This document shows positions 15,889 through 24,684 of a DNA stretch of 34,352 nucleotides, one piece after another. Every line of letters starts with the position of its first letter. Position 1 is the stretch's first letter. Source of the stretch: Albidovulum sp. bin36 (lineage in GTDB: Bacteria > Pseudomonadota > Alphaproteobacteria > Rhodobacterales > Rhodobacteraceae). Made by a program: the position numbers and the translations under genes. The notes below the pieces were generated by a model. It was not told the origin of the DNA, searched no databases, and saw only the letters and a list, made by a program, of their open reading frames with translations. The DNA is taken from assembly GCA_002238565.1 (NCBI GenBank), contig MPMP01000055.1, forward strand, positions 1-34,352. Direction: 5' to 3'.

Positions 15889-16420
15889 GATCATTATTGT
15901 GTCGATTGCGGAAATTCCTAGACTAGATTTTACGAATTTAAGTATTCGGCATTGAGCAGAGTTAAGAGAAAGCATCCGATCACGACATAGGCGCCGCTCA
16001 AGGAATTGGTAGCTCTAACTTGTCCGTAATTCTTATTACGCAGGCTTCGAATTTATTCGATGGTTCTGTCGGCGGTTCTAAGAAAGCGCGGGACCCTGGC
16101 GATTCGGCGCGCTTTTTCGAGAATGTTATTTCTTCCCAATTTCAGGATCCAAATGTCTCTGTCGGCCGCTTCGGCGGTTGCGCCCAGACTTGCGGCTCTC
16201 CGGTGTGTCTGCTTTGTCCGCGGCTTGAAGGTTCCAGCGAGCTCACGTGTCGGCGAGAGCGACTTGCATCGTGTTGATGCCAACGGAGCCCGAAATGATC
16301 GATCAAGGTATCGCATTTAGAGTCCATCCAAAATTCGACATCCAATTTCTACAATACCGCCGCGCTTTGGCTTGGCGCGGCATGCCTTGGAATCAGATAG
16401 TTCGCTGAGAAATTCAGAAG
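15889..16420. other. Unassigned stretch
   Basis: No recognisable gene or RNA. It contains a short GC hairpin (CCGCGC at 16361-16366 and GCGCGG at 16376-16381, approximate) without a T-run. It separates the parE relic from the AAA-fragment repeat and is probably degenerate DNA. Confidence 0.35.
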
Positions 16421-16726
16421 CACAAGAAGATCCAATGCCCGTTCAATGATGTATTCGCATGAAGCGAAAGTCGGAATGAATTGACCACTTGCGACCCTTG
16501 CCATGTTGGCGGCAATTTGCGGATGCCCTGATAGTAGTCTCCGCAGTCATGGCCCTCGCTCGGCGAAAGCAAGAATCAGGGCACGTTTACGTTTCTTGAG
16601 GCCAATAAGGCACATGGCAAAAAAATTGGCGAAGCAAAATTCGATAACGATTCGCGGCTTTCGCTCGTTCAAGAGTACGACGCTGAAGCTCAGTCCACTC
16701 AATGTGCTGATCGGCGCGAACGGCGC
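16421..16726 (+). repeat. Long repeat, copy 1 (AAA ATPase head region)
   Basis: Matches 27461-27772 along its length with scattered substitutions and small indels. Blocks such as TATTCGCATGAAGCGAAAGT and TGATAGTAGTCTCCGCAGTC are identical in both copies. The last third encodes the start of an AAA ATPase (see 16615-16733). Confidence 0.8.
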
Positions 16727-16733
16727 CGCCGCG
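16615..16733 (+). pseudogene. AAA ATPase N-terminal fragment, cut by a transposase tail
   Basis: Reads MAKKLAKQNSITIRGFRSF, STTLKLSPLNVLIGANGA: the first beta strands and the beginning of Walker A of an AAA_21 ATPase. It breaks off inside Walker A at about 16726, where ISAs1-type sequence takes over. The homologous copy at 27672 continues with GKSNLISFFRML. The function of the parent gene is unknown. Confidence 0.75.
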
Positions 16734-17120
16734 ACGCGGTCGACCTGGCGGACCCCGAATGGGACGGTTGCTGCGATCTCTACGGACGAAAGCAGGCCAT
16801 CCGGATCCGCCGAACGATCGAATGCGTCAATACCGGGACAAGATCCGAAGACACCACCTAATGCCTGGCCTCGCTCGACAGGGACAGGGCCGATTCCAGC
16901 ACGCTGCTCCGCATCGTCCTCGATCACTGGCACATTGAGAACCGCCTTAACTACGTTCGCGACTGGACATTCGACGAGGACCGCTGACGGGCGCATGTGC
17001 GCCACACGCCGCGCAACCTCGCCTGCCTAAGCAACGCGGCAATTTCCATCGTTCGCTTCGATGGCCGGTTTCGATACACGCCCCGGGCCAATCGCTACTA
17101 TGCGAGGGCGCAGGACGCGG
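16733..17120 (+). mobile_element. ISAs1-family transposase C-terminal tail (pseudogene)
   Basis: One frame reads VDLADPEWDGCCDLYGRKQA, CLASLDRDRADSSTLLRIVLDHWHIENRLNYVRDWTFDEDR, HTPRNLACLSNAAISIVR, which is the end of ISAs1-type DDE transposases (HWHIENRLHYVRD carries the last catalytic Glu). Two in-frame stops interrupt it: TAA 16859-16861 and TGA 16985-16987. The left boundary lies inside the AAA fragment. Close relatives often carry an N-terminal DUF4338 domain; such a head lies at 19373, on the other side of the AAA+PIN pair. Confidence 0.75.
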
Positions 17121-17386
17121 TCGACACCAATCTAAAGCCCCTGAAGCGCGCCTGGGCGGGTTGGAAACAGAACCCGTTAAGCCGCAGTGCCAGCTTGAAG
17201 GATTGCTGCGCCCGCAGCCGGAAATTCGCCGGAAAACATCCGCAAACTCTGATCCGAGACACTTCGGTCAGTCCCGACAACCGCAGCGATGCTCGCACCC
17301 GTGCCGGAATCCGCTTTATTGTTTCTGTCTGTTCAATAATTCGATATGGACCTTGGTTTGGACATGATTTCCATCGGGAGCGGAAA

Positions 17387-18730
17387 ATGGACGAAGTGAC
17401 AGTCGAGAATTTTCGATGTTTCCGGAAACGTCAGACCGCGCGCCTAGCTCCACTTACGCTCTTGGTTGGCGAGAACAGCACTGGCAAAACGTCTCTGATG
17501 GCCATGATTCGGATATTGTGGCATGCCGTTTTTCGAGGTGTAGTTCGTCCCGACTTCAAGGAGGAACCCTTTGACCTCGGATCCTTTCGGGAAATTGTCC
17601 ATCAATCCGAAAGCGACAGCGATCACGAGCAGGAATTCTCCGGTGCAATTGTCGTCGAAAATACGAAAACTGAGGTAACATTATGTCAAGGGGATATCAG
17701 CACTGAAGTCAACAGGCTGCACATAACCGACTCTAAGGCATCTTTGATTTGGACCCGCTCCCGGGAGGGTCACGTCACGATGGATGCCCAAACTTTGAGA
17801 GGTAGATGGCAGTTTAACATAGTCGAACCTGACAGTCGGGAACTTGAATTTGAAATTTTGCGGCGTTCCGAGTCGTGGGGACTTCAATCAGTTGTAAATT
17901 TCCTGAAAACAGACCCCTTGCCTGGACCTGGAATCGACCAAGCGCAGTTCTCAGACCAAGACAGACGTCAACTGACTGATCTCGTGTTGAATTTTTATCA
18001 GCAGATGGCGAATAAAATCGGCACAGACATGCTATTCAATGTTCCACATGCCATCGCCCCTATACGATCCGAGCCTAGGAGAAGCTACGAACCCGGCCCA
18101 GGCTTTAACGATCCTAAAGGTGCAAGTATTCCCGAATACCTTGCTTCATTGGCAACTTCCGACCCGGAGCGGTGGAATACCCTAAAATCCGGCATTGAAA
18201 CTTTTGCGCAAAGTACCGGTGTGTTCGACGAGATTAGAATACGGCCCCTGGGGATAGAAGCCGGAAGCGACCCTTTCCAGATCCAGGTCAGAAACCGCTC
18301 TGAAATCACCGAGGGACGATGGCGCAATCTAATCGATGTCGGGTATGGTGCAAGCCAGATACTCCCCGTCATCTATGAACTCAACCAACCGGACCAGTCG
18401 CCCATGCTCCTTCTACAACAACCTGAGGTGCACCTACATCCCAGTGCGCAGGCAGGACTCGGCTCGATCATGTGCAACGTAGCCTCCGCCAAACGGCAGA
18501 TCTTGGTTGAAACACACAGTGACCACCTGATCGATAGGGTGCGAATGGATGTTCGGGACGGTAGAACAGATCTCAAACCTGACGATGTGTCCATCCTGTT
18601 TTTTGAGCGCCATGGCGAAGAGGTCGAGATTCACAGTATTGGCATCGACAAGGAAGGGAATATCCTCGATGCGCCATCCAGCTACCGCCAGTTCTTCATG
18701 GATGAAGTGAACAGGTCGCTGGGTCTGTAG
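17387..18730 (+). CDS. AAA ATPase of the DUF3696 type, paired with a PIN protein
   Basis: A 447-residue ABC-like ATPase. Walker A GENSTGKT is at 28-35 after VTVENFRCF; the Walker B/D-loop block is LLLQQPEVHLHPSAQ near residue 345, and ETHSDHLIDRVR supplies the H-switch His. QQPE in place of DEPE is seen in DUF3696-type proteins. I chose the ATG at 17387, which has GGGAG eight bases upstream; an open frame further upstream is the ISAs1 tail and not part of this gene. Its stop is one base before the ATG of the PIN gene. ATPases of this class sense or process DNA in defence systems such as Gabija, Septu and retrons, with the nuclease in the next gene. The frame is intact. Confidence 0.85.
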   Translation: MDEVTVENFRCFRKRQTARLAPLTLLVGENSTGKTSLMAMIRILWHAVFRGVVRPDFKEEPFDLGSFREIVHQSESDSDHEQEFSGAIVVENTKTEVTLCQGDISTEVNRLHITDSKASLIWTRSREGHVTMDAQTLRGRWQFNIVEPDSRELEFEILRRSESWGLQSVVNFLKTDPLPGPGIDQAQFSDQDRRQLTDLVLNFYQQMANKIGTDMLFNVPHAIAPIRSEPRRSYEPGPGFNDPKGASIPEYLASLATSDPERWNTLKSGIETFAQSTGVFDEIRIRPLGIEAGSDPFQIQVRNRSEITEGRWRNLIDVGYGASQILPVIYELNQPDQSPMLLLQQPEVHLHPSAQAGLGSIMCNVASAKRQILVETHSDHLIDRVRMDVRDGRTDLKPDDVSILFFERHGEEVEIHSIGIDKEGNILDAPSSYRQFFMDEVNRSLGL

Positions 18731-18731
18731 C

Positions 18732-19214
18732 ATGCGTGCAATTGTTGATGCGAATGTTGTCAGCATTGTCTTCGGTGCCGGCAAAAACAAACCTAATAAC
18801 AGACCTGATGCTGCTCGCGAGTTTCTCAAACATATCAGTTCCGATGGTCCGGTCCTCGTGATTGGCGGGCGACTCAAAGAAGAGCTTTTCAAACTTGAAA
18901 GATTCAGGATCTGGTACGACGAGGCATCAAAGAGCGGGAGAGTTCGCAACGTGTCCGACGCCGATGTCGCCAAAGAAGAGGCCAAGCTAGACAGTTCGGC
19001 CGGTTGCCAATCTAACGACCGCCACGTTCTGGCATTGGCGAGGATCAGCGGCGCCCGCCTTCTTTACACAAATGACCAGAAATTAATGAATGATTTCAAG
19101 AACACTAATTTAGTCCCAACGCCAAAGGGCAAGGTCTACCGGACGCCGCGAAATGGGAAGTTCACCGAAGGTCACAAGATGCTTCTGCAGAATAGTAGCT
19201 GCAAAGCGGGATAG
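18732..19214 (+). CDS. PIN-domain nuclease, partner of the AAA ATPase
   Basis: A 160-residue protein with all four canonical PIN acidic positions: D6 (IVDANVV), E50 (GGRLKEELFKL), D96 (SNDRHVLALARI) and D115 (LLYTNDQKLMND). The SNDRHVLALA and LLYTNDQ strings are textbook PIN. It starts one base after the ATPase stop, so the two are co-translated and probably form a complex in which the ATPase controls nuclease activity. The C-terminal ~40 residues (TPKGKVYRTPRNGKF) are basic and could bind nucleic acid. Codon use is less GC-biased than in the housekeeping genes, in line with transfer. Alternatives are a VapC-like toxin, but no small antitoxin is present. Confidence 0.85.
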   Translation: MRAIVDANVVSIVFGAGKNKPNNRPDAAREFLKHISSDGPVLVIGGRLKEELFKLERFRIWYDEASKSGRVRNVSDADVAKEEAKLDSSAGCQSNDRHVLALARISGARLLYTNDQKLMNDFKNTNLVPTPKGKVYRTPRNGKFTEGHKMLLQNSSCKAG

Positions 19215-19372
19215 CTAGACTGTCTACTGTCCGGGTAGCCGTCTCATTTTAGGCCCAAACTCAGCATAGGAACAAAAAATGTACAAGTCGGTCGGTTCAG
19301 GCTGAATGCAGAACGACTGTTCGGGGAATTTTTCTCCGGCAACGCAACATTGGAATTGATACGCGCCTCGGG

Positions 19373-19685
19373 ATGCAAGTTTTCGATTCGAAAAGAGGCG
19401 ACATTTTTCCACGCGACGTGACGGTGCGGCCGGTGCGAGGCTACGCCGAGCAGAAGCGATGGGATGCCCTTGCCGCGCGCCACCACTATCTTTCCTTCAA
19501 ATATTTCTACGGCCGCGCGATTCGCCACGTGGCTGTTAGCGGGGAGGCCTGGGTTGCTCTGATCGGCTGGCAGGCGGGGGCATTCAAAGTCGGCGTGCGC
19601 GACGCCTGGATCGGCTGGACGCGCGATCAGCGGTTCTCGCGGCTTCATCTCGTCGCGAACAACACTCGCTTTGTCATTCTCGGCG
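19373..19685 (+). mobile_element. DUF4338 (DruA-like) N-terminal fragment
   Basis: Residues from VRPVRGYAEQKRWDALAARHHYLSFKYFYGRAIRHVA through GEAWVALIGWQAGAFKVGVRDAWIGWT to RLHLVANNTRFVIL match the start of DUF4338, a domain found in Druantia DruA and at the N-terminus of many ISAs1-type transposases. The match ends at FVILGEG, where the sequence becomes a zeta-toxin gene read on the other strand. The rest of the domain is absent. In view of the ISAs1 tail at 16733-17120 I favour the transposase origin over a Druantia remnant. Confidence 0.75.
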
Positions 19686-19708
19686 AAGGCTGTTGGTGCT
19701 CATCAAAA

Positions 19709-19798
19709 AGCGCGGCGATCCCGCTGAATCCGCTCGTGCGAGTCAGGGTGGAATTTCCACACCCGTTAGGGCCAGCAACGACAAGGAGGGTCGGCATG
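19709..19798 (-). pseudogene. Zeta-toxin-like P-loop kinase, 5' fragment only
   Basis: From ATG 19798 the minus strand reads MPTLLVVAGPNGCGNSTLTR, the start of a zeta-type toxin (UDP-GlcNAc kinase) in which the Walker A lysine is Asn (AAT). After about 30 residues the similarity ends at the junction with the DUF4338 fragment. The gene lost its remaining ~170 codons. Its small upstream partner at 19827-20063 is intact. Confidence 0.7.
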
Positions 19799-19826
19799 GT
19801 GACCGCCAGAGGCCGGGCAGGGCGGA

Positions 19827-20063
19827 TCAGTCAGATTTCAGGTCGGGATAGCTGATCACCCGGTCCCCGTCCTTGGTCCGTGCGATATAGGCGCCGTCCG
19901 ACCGGACACCATAGAGGGTCCCGCCAGCCGCGAGTTGGGCCGCAAGGTCGGCCTTGATCTGGTCACGCCAGTCATCCGGGAAACCCGGTATCTCCAGCGG
20001 CTGTTTCAATTTCTCGTTCTCCTGCATGATGCCGACCTTATTCCTGTTATTCGTGTTACTCAA
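19827..20063 (-). CDS. Small antitoxin-like protein upstream of the zeta fragment
   Basis: A 78-residue soluble protein: EIPGFPDDWRDQIKADLAAQLAAGGTLYGVRSDGAYIARTKDGDRVISYPDL. It lies 28 bases before the zeta-toxin fragment on the same strand, the place of the antitoxin in proteobacterial zeta loci. The N-terminal ~20 residues (MSNTNNRNKVGIM...) could belong to the preceding junction, with M at residue 13 as an alternative start. It is now an orphan. Confidence 0.6.
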   Translation of the reverse strand: MSNTNNRNKVGIMQENEKLKQPLEIPGFPDDWRDQIKADLAAQLAAGGTLYGVRSDGAYIARTKDGDRVISYPDLKSD

Positions 20064-20486
20064 TCAGTTTTCACTCCGGCGGCCCTGCTGTCCTTTGGGT
20101 CCATGCCTCGGCGCAAGAGGCCTGTCCCCGGCAAGGCTGGCCAAGACGCTCGCAAGTTCACCATCAAGCGTTTTGCAAAGCGGTCCTTCCTCTCGCGCCT
20201 GTAGTCCCGCTTGAATGCTGCCGTCCGCCAGATCCTCCGCATTGAGACCGGCCATCAATCCGTCAATGTCGCCGACAGACACCACTTCGCCCCGCCGGGC
20301 AGCCCGCATGGCCTCGATGGTTTCCTCGTTTGGCGTCAGGGGATCAAACGGCAGCCTTTTCTCGGCGGCAATCCTGACCATCATCAGGAGGAATGCGTCC
20401 GACACCGTGAGACCGATTGCATCCAGCACGGCGGCGGCCTCGTCCCTGGTCTTTTCGTCGATGCGTGCCCGTAGGACAGTGCGCAT
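20064..20486 (-). CDS. RelB/DinJ-family antitoxin, reading frame fused into the toxin remnant
   Basis: Residues 1-85 (RTVLRARIDEKTRDEAAAVL, GLTVSDAFLLMMVRIAAEKRLPF, VVSVGDIDGLMAGLNAED) are a complete RelB/DinJ antitoxin with a ribbon-helix-helix head. No stop follows, and the frame continues through the decayed YafQ gene (LDGELASVLAS...) to 20064. The toxin ATG (20242) overlaps codon 82. A TACAATGTA palindrome at 20509-20517, 23 bases upstream of the start, may be its operator. With the toxin dead the antitoxin has no known role here. Confidence 0.75.
   Translation of the reverse strand: MRTVLRARIDEKTRDEAAAVLDAIGLTVSDAFLLMMVRIAAEKRLPFDPLTPNEETIEAMRAARRGEVVSVGDIDGLMAGLNAEDLADGSIQAGLQAREEGPLCKTLDGELASVLASLAGDRPLAPRHGPKGQQGRRSEN
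20095..20242 (-). pseudogene. YafQ/RelE-type toxin, frameshifted and truncated
   Basis: From ATG 20242 the frame reads MRRIWRTAAFKRDYRRERK, the YafQ start. After AKRL the homologous text continues in the next frame as LDGELASVLASLAGDRPLAPRH, so one base is missing near 20170. After that the gene breaks off into unrelated sequence. It would have been a ribosome-dependent mRNA nuclease; the catalytic C-terminal residues are lost. Confidence 0.7.
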
Positions 20487-20518
20487 GGTCCGATCCTTTA
20501 TATTGAGCTACAATGTAA

Positions 20519-20879
20519 CCCAGCTGACCTCTCCATGCCCTTGCCGCCATTGCTGGCCTTGTTGTCCCGCACCGGTCGGCGCTGTGCTTGTCGGCGCCGG
20601 GGAGAAGGAAAAATCCGTCTTCAACGGATTTCTGAAACCTGATGATGGGGCAGGGCGGTCAATCACCGCCTTGCTAGCCATCTCCGGCGAGTTGCCGTGC
20701 ATAATGTCATGACCGAGTGCATCAGCAAGTCCTCCATCCAGGATGGATGGTCTACGATCCGCTCCCGCCAGCACGCCTCGATGGCCGCCGGGGCCACCAC
20801 CGGTCCTGCAGCTGCCCTGCCCCCTGGCCAGGAGTTGAGGTGGCAACTCCGATTTCTCGGGATGGCAGTGCTGGCGCCG
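20519..20879. other. Unassigned stretch
   Basis: No gene is recognised. On the minus strand short pieces such as LADALGHDIMHGNSPEMASKAVIDRP look protein-like but are not joined in one credible frame. A remnant of a mobilisation or other plasmid gene is possible; I cannot name it. Confidence 0.3.
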
Positions 20880-21690
20880 CTAGCGGCGGTCGGACGCATC
20901 TCGCGCCATCGAGGCCTCCCAACGGAACCAGCCCTCCTCGCCAAGGTGTGCAGCGTTGTAGCACCCGTAATACCAATTCCGGAAAATTTCTAGGTACTCG
21001 AATAATTTTGGAAGCACTGAAAGTTCTCCTGATGTTCCCCGTGCCAATTCTCCCCGGCTTCGAGCGACGAGCGTGCGGGTCCGATCCGGGGAGTTGATGA
21101 AATCCGACCGGACTGCGCCAACTTTCTCCTTGATGGCATCGGCGGTCTCGACGACCTGGCTGGCGAAGTGGCGCGATTTCAGGAACTGGAATACGGTCTC
21201 AACCGGGTTCAGTTCCGGGCTGTAGGGCGGCAGGCGCCGCAGCGCCGCGTTGGCCGGGATTTCGAGCGCCTTGGAGCGATGCCAGCCGGCGCCGTCGAGA
21301 ACCGCCAGCGCGTGGCGGCCGTCGGGAACCGACGCCGCGATGTCCAGCAGGTGCCGGTTCATCTGGTTGGTGTTGGTCCGGTCGTAGATGTGGCCGACCG
21401 CCACGCCGGCTTCCGGAAAGATGGCGGAGAACAGGTAGCAGTATCCGTATCTGTGGTCCCGCGGGACCCGTGGGCGGGTGCCGCGCTGCGCCCGGACCCG
21501 TGCCGGCATGACCTTCTGCCCGATTCTCGCCTCGTCCTGGAAACACAAGTAGACGCTGGCCAGATCGATGCCCGTAAGCGTTCGGCCCAGCGGTGACGAC
21601 CCGTGTTGCCCGTCTGCCGCCGATTCCCTGAACGCTGCCGTGAACGGTTGTCCGTAGCGCGCGCCGCGCGGAATGCGAAATCGTACCGGG
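20880..21690 (-). mobile_element. IS630-family transposase (DDE_3), lacking the N-terminal HTH
   Basis: The DDE catalytic set is visible: D in CFQDEARIG, D in LAVLDGAGWH and E in LPPYSPELNPVE, the IS630/Tc1-mariner signature. GRTLTGIDLASVYLCFQDEA and RFRIPRGARYGQPFTAAF continue the frame upstream to about 21690, where the 66-base IS end begins. The usual ~100-residue helix-turn-helix head is absent, so the element is internally deleted or frameshifted. The C-terminal ~60 residues (EYLEIFRNWYYGCYN...) do not look like the family and may run into flanking DNA. Confidence 0.8.
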
Positions 21691-21752
21691 GTTACCCAAA
21701 TACCGTGAACGCGGGAACCGCCAATTGCTTCATTTAATGTGGTTGCTCATAG
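21687..21752 (+). repeat. 66-base IS end, copy 2
   Basis: Outer end of the IS630-type element; matches 5564-5629 at 57 of 66 positions. It ends CTCATAG followed by unrelated sequence, consistent with the element boundary at a TA dinucleotide. Confidence 0.75.
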
Positions 21753-22020
21753 GGATCCACATTGGCGAGGATAGGTAACGGTGTCACTCTCGATGTGCGG
21801 TCCCTTACCGGGACATGCGGTCGGTATGGTGTCGCAGAACCAATTGGAGAGTATTAACGATAGCTGGAGGTAGCGGAGTATTGGACACTGTGTCGAATAC
21901 TCACCGGACTCTGACCCGAACTCGTGCGTCGAAGACAAAGACTTCTTTGAGTTTGGCGACTTGTCCGATGACAATAAGCGGGGTGGCAAGTCCTCACTGG
22001 GACACCGGTGGACCATTTGA

Positions 22021-22816
22021 TGCGGGTCAGCGCTTGATGCGTTGTCACAAATGCCGGAAAAATGCATAAACTGTGTAGTGACTTCCCCTCCCTATTTCTG
22101 GCTTCGGAATTACGGCGTTGACGGTCAAATCGGAATGGAGGACTCTGTAGATGAATACGTTAGAGTAATAACTAAAGTCATGAATGAAGTGCGGCGAGTA
22201 TTGCGTGAAGACGGAGTAGTATTCTTTAACATCGGCAATACCTTTTACTCCGGCAAAGGCAAGTCCCATGGTCAGGACGAAAAGAGCAGAAAACGCCGCT
22301 TTGGTCTACGGGCGGTGGACAAAAGTGGAGGCTTAGGAATAGGATTGCAAAGAAAGTCTCTCATCGGTTTTCCTTGGGCGGTTAGCAATAAGTTTTATGG
22401 ACTCGGGTCGGGTGCTTCGCAGTTCGATTATTTGGCATCGCTTGAATCGTCTACCAGAGCACGTTAAAGATCGACCCCGAAGAAGCTATGAATATGTGTT
22501 TCTACTTGCAAAGACACGCAAGTACCACTTTGACAAGAAACCATTAGTGGACAAGAAAATCGAAGAGGACATGTGGACGATTCGGGCTCAGTCACGAGTC
22601 TCTGGTGGCTTGGACACTGCGCCCTTCCCAGACGAGCTGGTTAGAAAGTGTCTGGACTCCGGTTGTCCGACGAATGGCATAGTATTGGACCCATTCGTTG
22701 GAAGTGGAACGACCGTCAGGGTCGCCAACGCCATGGAACGGTCAGCCATTGAAATTGATCATAATCGGGAATTCCGCGAATACGCAGCGCAGTCCTCGGA
22801 GTCCAGTAACCGATGA
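22021..22816 (+). pseudogene. Site-specific DNA methyltransferase (N4-cytosine/N6-adenine, beta class), frameshifted
   Basis: The order SPPY then FxGxG marks a beta-class amino-methyltransferase: GSALDALSQMPEKCINCVVTSPPY near 22024-22095 (catalytic SPPY), and DPFVGSGTTVRVANAMER near 22688-22740 (AdoMet binding). SPPY suggests N4-cytosine but N6-adenine is possible. The frame shifts near 22385-22396; LRSSIIWHRLNRLPEHVKDRP continues in the next frame. A TGA at 22018-22020 lies directly before the conserved start in the same frame, so the first residues are unclear; TTG 22042 is the best available start. The end overlaps the next ATG (ATGA). It would protect host DNA in a restriction-like system with the following ATPase and nuclease. 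Confidence 0.8.
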
Positions 22817-24684
22817 ACTTGAGTTCAGAAATAGTCGAGTGGGCGGTACGGGAGTTAGGTAACGACTGCCATCCGTTCATCGGAATTACTTTTTTGGCAG
22901 CCAAGAGAAATGAGATGCCTGTTGGCGACTCGGTTCAAATGAGCTTGGACAGATTTATTAGGAGCCATTTGGAGACGCATCATCGCCTAGACCCAAAGAG
23001 TGAATTTTTCTTTCAACCATTCAATAGCAAGAAGACGACCTATTGGGTGGCGGCAAATTACTATTCCACTGGTCTGCAACCCATAAACACGCAAACCTTT
23101 AAAGAGGCATTCATTCATCCCCGCAAATCGCGGCGATGGGGATGGGTAGGTGACTATATAGAAAAGATCAGACGCCGTGTCGCAGAGTTGACTCCAAACT
23201 AGTTGCCGTCTCTGGCCGCGCTGGCCGTCTGGATTGGCAAGGGTACGAGTTGGCATTTCAATACAGATATAGAAGATATCATTCGGAAGTTCGTGGACGA
23301 CTTTAAGATAAATGATAGGGAAATCGAGAATTTGATTAAATCTAAATCGTCACCGCCGGCCAACATAGATGTGTTGAGCGAAGATGAACTAATCTTGAAG
23401 GATATTGCTTATGGCTTTGCAATTCCTCCGGATGCTCCAAGTCAAGCAGAAGGAACTCTAGCGGCTATACGACTGAACGATGTTGGTCCGGCTTCAAGCG
23501 TTGACCTTGAATTTGGCGAACGCCTTACTTTGATCGCCGGAGACAACGGACTAGGGAAATCGTTCCTTCTGGATGCCGCATGGTGGGCGTTGACAGGAAC
23601 ATGGGCAAGTCATCCAGCATATCCGTTCGGGTCTGCGCGCTCAACGCAGCCTCGAATAGAGTACCGCATTCGGAATGCGGGAGGCCAGGAATTGGTCGGT
23701 CAGAGTACATTTGATTGGCTACATCACACTTGGAGGAAGCTAGAGAATCGACCGTTGGTATCTGCATTGAGTATCTTTACACGGGCGGATGGTTCATTCG
23801 CAATTTCTGACGAGACGCGCGGTCGACTACAAGTGGGCGGACCCAAGTCGTTGAGCTTGTTTACAGGACAGGAGGTTTGGGAAGGAAAGTCTGGAGAGAT
23901 CGAGGGATTGGTTCGAGACTGGGTGAGTTGGCAACAGGCAAGTGATAAGAGTGCCTTTAGAATGTTGGCTCGTGTGCTTGAGCGGCTGTCTCCAGAGGAT
24001 ACCGGTCCCCTAATTCCGGGTGAACCTATCCGGATCCCAGGGGATCCACGGAATTTACCTACTGTACGGCAGATTTACGGAGACGTTCCGGTTCTATTTG
24101 CGTCGGCTGGCATTCAACGAATTCTGCTTTTGACATACCTGATTATTTGGTCGTGGCAAGAGCATTTGTTGGCCTCGGAACAAGCGGGTGTTTCCCCACA
24201 ACGCAAGATGGTTATAGTCGTCGATGAACTAGAAGCTCATTTGCATCCCAAATGGCAACGGCTTGTTTTGCCGGGCCTTCTGTCAATTGGGAAACTACTG
24301 AGTACAGACTTGAAGATTCAGGTTATTGCGGCAACGCATTCTCCGATGGTGCTTGCTTCAGTGGAAGATGAGTTTTCTGATGAATCGGACGTGTTGGCAC
24401 ATTTGCTGTTAGTGGGTGAGTCTGTGAAGTTGGAGAGATTAGACTTTTACAAGTACGGTGATATGTCTGCATGGTTGACATCTCCAGTTTTCGGTTTGCC
24501 GCATGCGCGGTCGCGAGCGGCGGAGCAAGTGATTGAAGATGCCAAGGCGCTGCAGCTGTCAGACGAACCGGACCTAGATGCGGTCAAGGAAGTGACAGCA
24601 CGGCTAAAGCGAACCTTGTCACCGGACGATCAATTTTGGTCTCGATGGATATTTTTTGCAAGACGGCTTGGAGACGAAGTATGA
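22813..24684 (+). pseudogene. SMC-like AAA ATPase (Septu PtuA-like) with an extra N-terminal region and one amber codon
   Basis: Two open pieces lie in one frame, separated only by TAG at 23200-23202 (…AELTPN, stop, LPSLAALAVWIGKG…). The first 129 residues are an unknown N-terminal region (IVEWAVRELGNDCHPFIGIT..., SEFFFQPFNSKKTTYW). The second piece of 493 residues holds the ATPase: Walker A GDNGLGKS (its residues 113-120), Walker B VIVVDELEAHLHPKWQ near 337-352 and QVIAATHSPMVLAS. This layout suits PtuA-like ATPases that pair with an HNH nuclease. AAG to TAG is the simplest cause of the stop. If both halves are separate genes, the ATPase would start without a ribosome site. ATGA overlaps join it to the genes on both sides. 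Confidence 0.75.

Noticed and set aside
16997..17386. Upstream extension of the AAA ATPase frame
   Set aside because: This part encodes the ISAs1 transposase tail in the same frame by chance; the ATG at 17387 has a good ribosome site and matches the family start.
19373..19685. Druantia defence system (DruA)
   Set aside because: Only the N-terminal part of DUF4338 is present, no DruB-E genes are nearby, and an ISAs1 tail is close, so a transposase origin is more likely.
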